A stretch of DNA of 64,000 nucleotides, from NCBI RefSeq assembly GCF_009727055.1, contig NC_052349.1:48528085-48592084 (forward strand). The letters run 5' to 3'. The notes under the pieces were generated by a model. That model did no database searches and was not told where the DNA came from. It saw only the letters and a list, made by a program, of their open reading frames with translations. The position numbers were made by a program, and so were the translations under genes. Shown in pieces: positions 57,102 through 64,000 of this stretch; position 1 is the stretch's first letter, and every line of letters starts with the position of its first letter. This DNA is from Benincasa hispida. Taxonomy: Eukaryota; Streptophyta; Magnoliopsida; Cucurbitales; Cucurbitaceae.

Positions 57102-57346
57102 CAAAATTTATGAGACGATGAGGGGTTGGCCGAGGGGCTTGAGGAAGCGATAAAATAAGAGAATAGTTCCAGCACAGATTCTAACCTGCAACAAAAGAAG
57201 AGGAACTGAGAACTCTAAAGGGTTTTCTCCCATGAAAACGCCGACAGAGCAAATGTACAGATGTTAGTAGACTTGTTGAAGCTCCGCCCAGTTCCGCAAT
57301 TGACGAAGGTGGCAATGTCATCTAGCTCCATTACAATGGAACCCAC
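57102..57346 (-). pseudogene. CHX pseudogene, exon 1
   Basis: Matches exon 1 of the intact gene (GSIVMELDDIATFV near the start). The start ATG has become GTG at 57344-57346. A CAA to TAA change creates a stop three codons before the exon end (plus strand 'ccaaaatttatgagac'). Length 245 bp against 261 bp, so it is also frameshifted. The donor GT is kept at 57101-57100. Confidence 0.8.
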
Positions 57347-57532
57347 TTTTCAAAGGTGGGTGAAGCGAAAATTGCAATGGGAACCATCAAGAACTTCAAA
57401 GAGAGAGAAATCAAAAGGGAAAAATTGGGGGGATCCATTTTCGGAAGTGGGTAGTGGGAGAGAGCTTCAGAGAAAGAAACAAATGGGAAATTGTTCTTAA
57501 AAAAAAATAATAAAAAATAAAAAATAAAAAGC

Positions 57533-57620
57533 AATTCAAATTTGGAAGAAACTCAAAACTAGTAATACGTGATCTGTAATACAACCAACACCCCTACCTT
57601 ATTTGGCAATTGCTATCCTT
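57533..57620 (-). promoter_or_regulatory. Upstream block of the CHX pseudogene, conserved between copies
   Basis: Contains 'ttcaaatttggaagaaactc' and 'acacccctaccttatttggcaat', matching the upstream regions of the other two CHX copies. Confidence 0.5.
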
Positions 57621-57655
57621 TTTTTTTCTTTTTTCTTCTCACATTTTCTATACAT

Positions 57656-58052
57656 TATTATACATATTAGGATAATAAATGTTCATTAGAAGTTCATGCT
57701 TAGTGTCCATTAACCATGTGTCATACCTCATTTCCCAAAGTGTTGTCCATGTATCAACCTTACACATTATTAGTGTCCATGTAATCCACCCCTATTTGCC
57801 GATTGTCTATAAATAGTGACATTTAGTAGATTTTAGAAGACACACATTGGGCAAATTCCATGAAAATTGGACAAAGTGGAGAATTTAGAGAAATTTCTTA
57901 TTTTATATTTTGCTAATTTATTTTATTTGTTTATTTATATATTATGCTTAATTTATTTTAATATTTATTTATTTTATTATTATATTATATTTATTTTAAT
58001 ATTATATTTTATTGGTATTCATGTTCTCGTTGTACTCCTCAAATTCACGACA
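57656..58052 (+). mobile_element. 5' LTR of an internally deleted Copia element
   Basis: The 397 bp repeat begins TATTATACATATTAGGATAAT and ends CAAATTCACGACA. It matches 62147-62551. A TATA box (CTATAAATAG) lies at 57807-57816. The left flank TACAT (57651-57655) and the right flank of the 3' LTR, TATAT (62552-62556), form a target-site duplication with one mismatch. The first base pair TA replaces the canonical TG, probably by mutation. Confidence 0.85.
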
Positions 58053-61000
58053 CGTTAGGGGAAGACATGATTTGTTGATTGTAATTTTAATGAGACAAAT
58101 TTTTCAACATTAGGGGAGGAATTAAGAAGTTGGAAAAAGAAATTACATGGAATGCATTATCTCAATTAGATCCTCGTACAACTCAATGTGAACTTAAAGT
58201 TCAGAAGATAATTCATTTACAAAATATAGCAAATCAGTTACCATGCATTAATAGATGCAAAGAAAGTAACTAAATCATATATACCAGCTGCAAATGTTAC
58301 ATCGAAAATTGATATCCCAACACAACAAGTTTTCACTAATCAGTCTAAAACACACCAGAAGCGTAGTAGACCAGTGGATTCCAAAGATAAAAATTCTCGA
58401 AAAAGAAAAATAATGAGACTAATGACTTGGTAGGGGATGTAAATACCTATGATGAAATCCATGACATGACTAATGAGCGAGGTGGAATACATAAAGATAA
58501 TAATGAGATTTCAATAAACTATGTCATGATAGAAAAAAGATGGAACCAAACTAATGTAGTTATTGACAACATTTTTGCGTATAATATTGCTCTTGATATT
58601 ATATCTAAAAATGAGAATTCTGAACCAAAATCTATTGAAGAATGTCGACAAAGAAAAGATTGGTTTCAGTGGAAAGAAGCAATCGAGGCAGAATTAAACC
58701 CACTTTCAAGACGTCGGGTATTTAGATCAGTAGTCTGAACACTAGAAGGTGTCAAACTTGTGGGATACAAATGGGTATTTGTAAGGAAAAGAAATGAAAA
58801 TAATATGGTCATAAGATATAAAGCAAGACTAGTTGCACAAGGTTTCTCAAAAAACTTGGTATTGATTATGAGAAGACATATTCTCCAGTGGGGGATGCGA
58901 CTACAATAAGATAAGATATATATATGGATCTCTTGATAATAATATTTAGATGAGAATCCCAAAAAGATTTAAGGTACCTGAAACATATAAATTAAATTTT
59001 TAGGAATTGTATTCAATAAAGTTACAGAGATCATTATATGGATTGAAAAAATTAGGATGAATGAGGTACAATCGCCTAAGTAGATATTGTTGAAAGAAGG
59101 AAACCAAAATAATCCAATATGTTCATGTATTTTTATAAAGAAATCATAGTCAAGATTTGCTATTATAACTATATATTGATGTTTAAATATAATTGGAACT
59201 GTTGAAGAGCTTTCAAAGGCAAAAAAATATCTTAAAGAAAAAAATTGAGGTGAAAAATCACGGAAAAATAAAATTTTGTCTTAGTTTGTAAATTGAACAT
59301 TTAGCATATGGGATATTTGTTCACTAGTAAACTGTTGGACTGGTACCAGCATGCAGCGGAAGAAATCAAGATCTGCATTCTAATTCATTAATTTAAACGG
59401 AAACATGTTTAAATAGAGTTTAATGGGTTTCAAAACATACTTTTGAAGAACCATTGAAATCTCTATTCCCAGCTGCTAAATCCTCCAAATTTTTGTGCAA
59501 ACCACCACAAGATCTTCCCTACTATTCTTTTAGTGCTCTAGATTGAGTTATGGGACTCAAAATAAGCTGAAATCAAAGAAAATTTGGAGAAAGCTCACTG
59601 TAACAACCCAAATGAAAAACATATTCTTCTACTCGAATTTTTCAAAAAATTCAGTCAGTTGCATCACTTCAACTTCACTCCAATCTCTTCAATATATAGC
59701 AAACTATCATGCAAAGAGATTTGCTGCATGTGATGCAATTCATACTTGGAGTAAATGAAGGTTGAAGAGGTGGGTTCTTTATAAGCAACTTGAAGATGAG
59801 GATGGAAAAACCATTTTTCCTTTTTGTGTTTTCTATTTCCAAAATCCAAAAATAATTTTAAAATCATATTTTAATTCTAAAATAAAAATTTATTAATTTT
59901 AAAATTAATTTCATAAATTAATTTTCTAATAAATAATTATTTAAACAATTTAAATAATTCATTTAATATCCAATATTAAATTAATTTTTACACAATTTCA
60001 TCTTCATATATTTAAATCATACTTTAATATATATTCTTCAATTTCGTTTGATTCTAATGTGAACGTTTCAAATTAACTTATCATATTACTCTAGAGCTAA
60101 ACCATTTATGAGCTAGTAGGGGGACCTCGTGGACAGATCTGGGCTTCAACGATCCAAGATTAATCGACTAAACTCATTAGACCGATCTAACCCCCATTTG
60201 TTAACTAATGGGTCACTCCACTAAAGCCCATAGTTGAACTCCCCTCACTGTAGATATATTATGTTCACTTGATATAACCATGATTGGTAAATCAACCCTT
60301 CATAGGTTGTTTGTAATAATGGTTGGATCAAATCTCTGTTTTACTCCCGAAATTTTCTTTTGTTCCTTAAGTCCCACTGATCATCTAATGAATAATTGTT
60401 TTGTGATTCAATCAACAAAACTAGGTCCCTCTCTGGCCAATGAGAGGGTGGGGCCCCTTGTTCAAGACCCAGAATCAATATTAAGGGAACAACCTCTCTA
60501 CTATCCCTAAAAGCGGGTAAGAGTGAATTCCATCTTGTATCATATGTCCCAGCTATCTATCTGGTCTTACTCTTGAAATAGAAGTCTTATTGGGCCGGTG
60601 TTATTGAGCCAACCCTCACCTATGCAAATCTAAAAGTAATCCCGAATAAACATAGTTAGCTCAGGATTAAGGTCAAGTTATTGGGCCGGTGTTCATAGTT
60701 AGCTCAGGATTAAGGTCAAGTTACCTAGATTATCACTTTGAAATAGTCAGTCTTAAATAGTAAACAGCGTTATAAAGTAAGAGTGACTGATTTCGTGGTT
60801 CGATCTTGTACAAACCCTTTTTCACAAGGACACCCCACTTCTCATGTCACAACATGAACGAATCTGGATCACTTCGTTTGTAGCACTTTACAACTCCTTG
60901 TAACAACTACAGAGTGGACCGCATCCAATAGTATTACCAGAATAAGGTACCCAATCTTATTCATATACTATAGATCACTTTAACTATTTATTCGAACCTG

Positions 61001-62146
61001 ATCCACCTTTATGTCTCTACATAAAGTTCAAGTACTCATCCAATATTCAAGGGACTTTTAGGTTTATTGGATTTCTATTAAGCAAAACATCTATTCAATA
61101 ACACCTTATTAAATTTCCAAAATAAGTTCTATTGTTTACATACCACGAGTTTTAGGACATAAAAGTCAACATCATACAAGAAAAATTTTGAAAAGATTTT
61201 ATATGGACAAAGCACATCCATTGAACATTCCAATAGAAGTTCGTTCATTAGATGTGAGAAAAGATATATTTCGACCTTGAGATGATAATGAAGAACTACT
61301 TGTTCCTGAAGTACCATATCTTAGTGCAATTGGTGCACTTATGTATCTTGCTAATAATACAAGACCAGATATCGCATTTTCAGTAAAGTTATTAGCTAGA
61401 TATAGTTCTTCTCCAACAAAAAGACATTGGAATGAAGCATATACTTTGTTATCTCCAAGGAACGGTTGATATGGGTTTGTTTTATTCAAATAAATCGAAT
61501 TTTGATCTAGTTAGTTATGCAAATTATTGATATCTATCTGATCCACACAAAGCTAGATCTCAAATAGATTATCTATTCACATGTGAAGGAATTATATCGT
61601 GGCGGTCAGTGAAACGAACCATAACGGCTACTTCCTCAAATCATGTGGAAATTCTTGCAATTCACAAGGCTAGTCGAGAATGTGTATGACTAAGATTAAT
61701 GACTCAGCACATTCGTGAAACATGTGGCTTGTCTTTTAACAAAAATCTTCCAACAATATTATACGAAGACAACGTAACATGCATATCCCAAATCAAATGA
61801 AGATATATTAAAGAAGATTGAACAAAGCACATTTCACCAAAACTTTTCTACACTCGTGATCTTGAAGAAAATGGCGACATCAATGTACAACAAATTTGTT
61901 CGAAAGCTAACCTGATAGACTTATTTACAAAAACATTACCTATCGTAACCTTTGAAAAACTAGTGCACAACATTAGAATATGGCGACTAAGAGATCTCAA
62001 GTGATGTTTCCTTGAGGGGGAGTTAATATAAATTATGTGAAATATGTACTCTTTTCCTTTTACTAAGATTTTTTTTCCCATTGGATTTTTCTAGTAAGGT
62101 TCTAACGAGGGATATTTCATATATATATTGGACATCTAAGAGAGAG
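58053..62146 (+). pseudogene. Copia internal region: integrase end, RT and RNase H remnants, deleted 5' part
   Basis: Only 24 bp after the LTR the pol sequence begins abruptly with the region after the integrase core (DCNFNETNFSTLG, then QCELKVQKIIHLQ). Gag, protease and the integrase core are missing. RT remnants follow ([31 protein letters not shown]) at 58770-58900, and 'LYGLKK' near 59035. After the family A insert, RNase H-type remnants appear from 61172: 'FYMDKAHPLNIP', 'SAIGALMYLANNTRPDIAFS' and 'TKTLPIVTFEKLV'. Stops and frameshifts are frequent. A purine tract ending AAGAGAGAGTA precedes the 3' LTR. Its sequence is clearly Copia but differs from the fragment at 44640-46410. Confidence 0.85.
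59333..61171 (-). mobile_element. Family A solo LTR inside the Copia element
   Basis: This copy is 1839 bp. It begins TGTTGGACTGGTACCAGC and ends ...ATAAAAGTCAACA. It is inserted in the pol region: on the left 'GIFVH' and on the right 'KILKRFYMDK' adjoin in a normal Copia alignment. A clear target-site duplication was not seen. Near 60651-60723 it has a local 30 bp duplication. Confidence 0.8.
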
Positions 62147-62551
62147 TATTATAAATATTATGATAATAGATGCTCGTTAGATGTTCATGCTTAGTGTCCA
62201 TTAACCATGTGTTATGCCCTCATTTCTCAAAGTGTTATCTATGTGTCTCAACATTACACATTATAGTCCATGTAATCCACCTCCTACTTGCCAAATTGTC
62301 TATAAATAGTGACATTTGGTGAGTTTTGAAAGACACACACCCACATTGGAAAATTTTCATGAAAATTGGAGAAGGGGGAGAATTTAGAGAAATTTCTTAT
62401 TTTATATTTTTCTAATTTATTTTACTTTGTTTATTTATATATTATGTTTAATTTATTTTAATATTTATTTATTTTATATTATATTGTATTTATTTTAATA
62501 TTATATTTTATTGGTATCTATATTCCCGTTATGCTCCTCAAGTTCACAACA
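62147..62551 (+). mobile_element. 3' LTR of the internally deleted Copia element
   Basis: This 405 bp repeat starts TATTATAAATATTATGATAA and ends AAGTTCACAACA. It aligns with 57656-58052 along the whole length, with a TATA box at 62300-62309. Differences between the LTRs are scattered, which points to an insertion that is not recent. Confidence 0.85.
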
Positions 62552-62826
62552 TATATATCTTTACACACATTTCTAAATATCCTACACCTCCATATCTAAA
62601 TCTATATTTCCATTACTAACCTATAATTCATAATCAAATGTTAAAAAAAAAAAAAAAAAAAGGAAAAAAGGTTTAGTTTTTAAATTATATGTCTTATTAT
62701 AGTATGGTGTATTTATATTTAACTTTGTATAAAAGCAATTTGGACTTTGGCAAGAATAGTAATGGCAAATTTTTTTTGTTTTACGCTTCAAACCTATAAA
62801 ATGGTGCTTTTCAATTCAGCATAAGT
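62552..62826. other. Short AT-rich flank
   Basis: It holds a run of about 19 A (62643-62661). No gene or known element. Confidence 0.4.
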
Positions 62827-64000
62827 TGTATAAGAAGGTTCCATATTGAAGGGACCCTTGAGCAGAAACAGATCTCTCAAATCCCAATTCTTTTACAGAA
62901 CATAAATTTTTACGGAGAAGAAAAACAATTATGCATTTAAATGAAAATTATATAGTATGCTGTAAAAATAAATAAAAAGTTTAAGATTTCATAAACTCTT
63001 ACCTTTAAAGATGATCTTCAATGAATCATTTGAACACCACCATGAACGGCGACCTCAATATCCTCAGGAAGATAATATAGGAGGAGTGAGTGCCCTGGCT
63101 ATTTTGGAGGTTTGAGAGAAGGAGAGGAATAATTGAGAGGAAGAGAGAAGGCTTGAAAAAAAATGAACATCCCTCTATTTTTTTCTTTTTCATGTTTTTT
63201 TTTTTTTTTTTGTTTTTTGTAGGAGGAAGATGAACTGAATAAATTAACTCCCCACAATACGTGAGTGGAGAGAATAATGGGGAGGGAAGTTATTTCCCTC
63301 CCATTATTTTCAAATTAATAAAAAAAATTAATTAAATTAATATAAAAATAATTATATATATAAACTAATTTATTATACATATAACTATATGTTATATCAC
63401 ATATAACATATAACCTATAGTTTTCTATATTGTATCAAAATACAATATAGCCTATAGTTTCAATAATCTCCCACCAATGATTTTAATATAAAACATATTT
63501 ATATGAATTTAATAATATGAATCCAATTTACATATTTAATATTTGAATCATATTTAAATTTTTATCTCCTCTCAGATAAACTTTATATTATAATATATAT
63601 AATACATTATACAAATTATATAATATATAATTAATTTTAACTTAATTCTAATCATATATATTAATTCCCTCAATTAATTTGACAACTCAAATTAATCCAA
63701 AAAATTATTCTCATTTAGTCCTATTGAGATACCGAGGTAACTTCATGGAATTGTAGTTGAAGCTTCAATGGTACATGAATATTATAATACTCTTTAATTA
63801 AATTATTCACCTTCCGTTAACTGAGGGCAGTCCACTAAAGACAGTCAGTTACCCTCTTCGCACTATCAGATATATTACTATGTCTATTAGATTTAACAAT
63901 CAACGTAGGATGACCCTTCACAAATTGCTCGATAGTATAATAGGCCAAAATTACCGTTTTTGGTAGTTACATCTAACTCCTTAAGTGTCATTGATTCTCT
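62827..64000 (-). mobile_element. Family C LTR-like element, copy 3 (runs off the right window edge)
   Basis: The sequence after 'ttgtataagaagg' contains 'gacccttgagcagaaacagatc', matching the starts of copies 1 and 2 (1432-1450 and 5484-5505). Later blocks match too ('gtccattgagataccgagg', 'ccactaaagacagtc', 'ggatgacccttcaca'). The left boundary, near 62827, is approximate. The minus orientation follows copies 1 and 2. Confidence 0.65.

Overview
This window looks like plant nuclear DNA, from a eudicot and possibly a cucurbit. The cucurbit placement is an impression from the repeat families and was not tested. The only complete protein-coding gene is one intron-containing cation/H+ antiporter of the CHX (CPA2) family. 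Almost everything else is long terminal repeat (LTR) retrotransposon DNA, mostly solo LTRs, deleted elements and insertions nested inside other insertions. I saw no rRNA, tRNA, CRISPR array or prokaryotic gene.

Layout. From 1 to 7.5 kb a broken Copia element on the minus strand (LTR, tRNA-iMet primer site, gag) is interrupted by LTR-like inserts of two families, called A and C here. A second family C solo LTR lies at 5.5-7.5 kb. At 7.75-9.97 kb there is a Gypsy-type solo LTR. At 10.0-18.9 kb there is a long-LTR Gypsy element of Athila-like type that keeps gag and protease but no recognisable reverse transcriptase or integrase, and it carries a family A insert. At 22.0-34.8 kb the end of a Tekay/Del-type chromovirus lies on the minus strand (pol remnant plus 3' LTR). 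Its LTR is split by a 7.5 kb Gypsy element that has two LTRs of about 2.9 kb, a primer site, gag and a polypurine tract, but no pol. From 34.8 to 39.0 kb a family A element on the plus strand is split by a 2.5 kb solo LTR with a perfect target-site duplication. An array rich in a short palindromic motif follows at 39.0-39.8 kb.

From 40.1 to 57.6 kb there is a tandem CHX cluster, all on the minus strand. It holds an intact three-exon gene (about 806 residues), an exon-1 relic cut off from its own upstream region by a 3.4 kb insert with Copia sequence, and a full-length-origin pseudogene broken by stops, frameshifts, a deletion and a family A insertion. Homologous flanks on both sides show that the copies arose by local duplication. 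Upstream of the pseudogene is an internally deleted Copia element with two LTRs (57.66-62.55 kb) that carries another family A insert. The window ends inside a third family C copy.

Two single Ns (14185 and 45767) each separate perfect direct copies of the flanking sequence. This is best read as unresolved assembly joins. I did not find a convincing new biological system. The most useful leads are the evolution of the CHX cluster, the gag-only Gypsy element nested in another LTR, and repeated sequence modules shared between LTR families.
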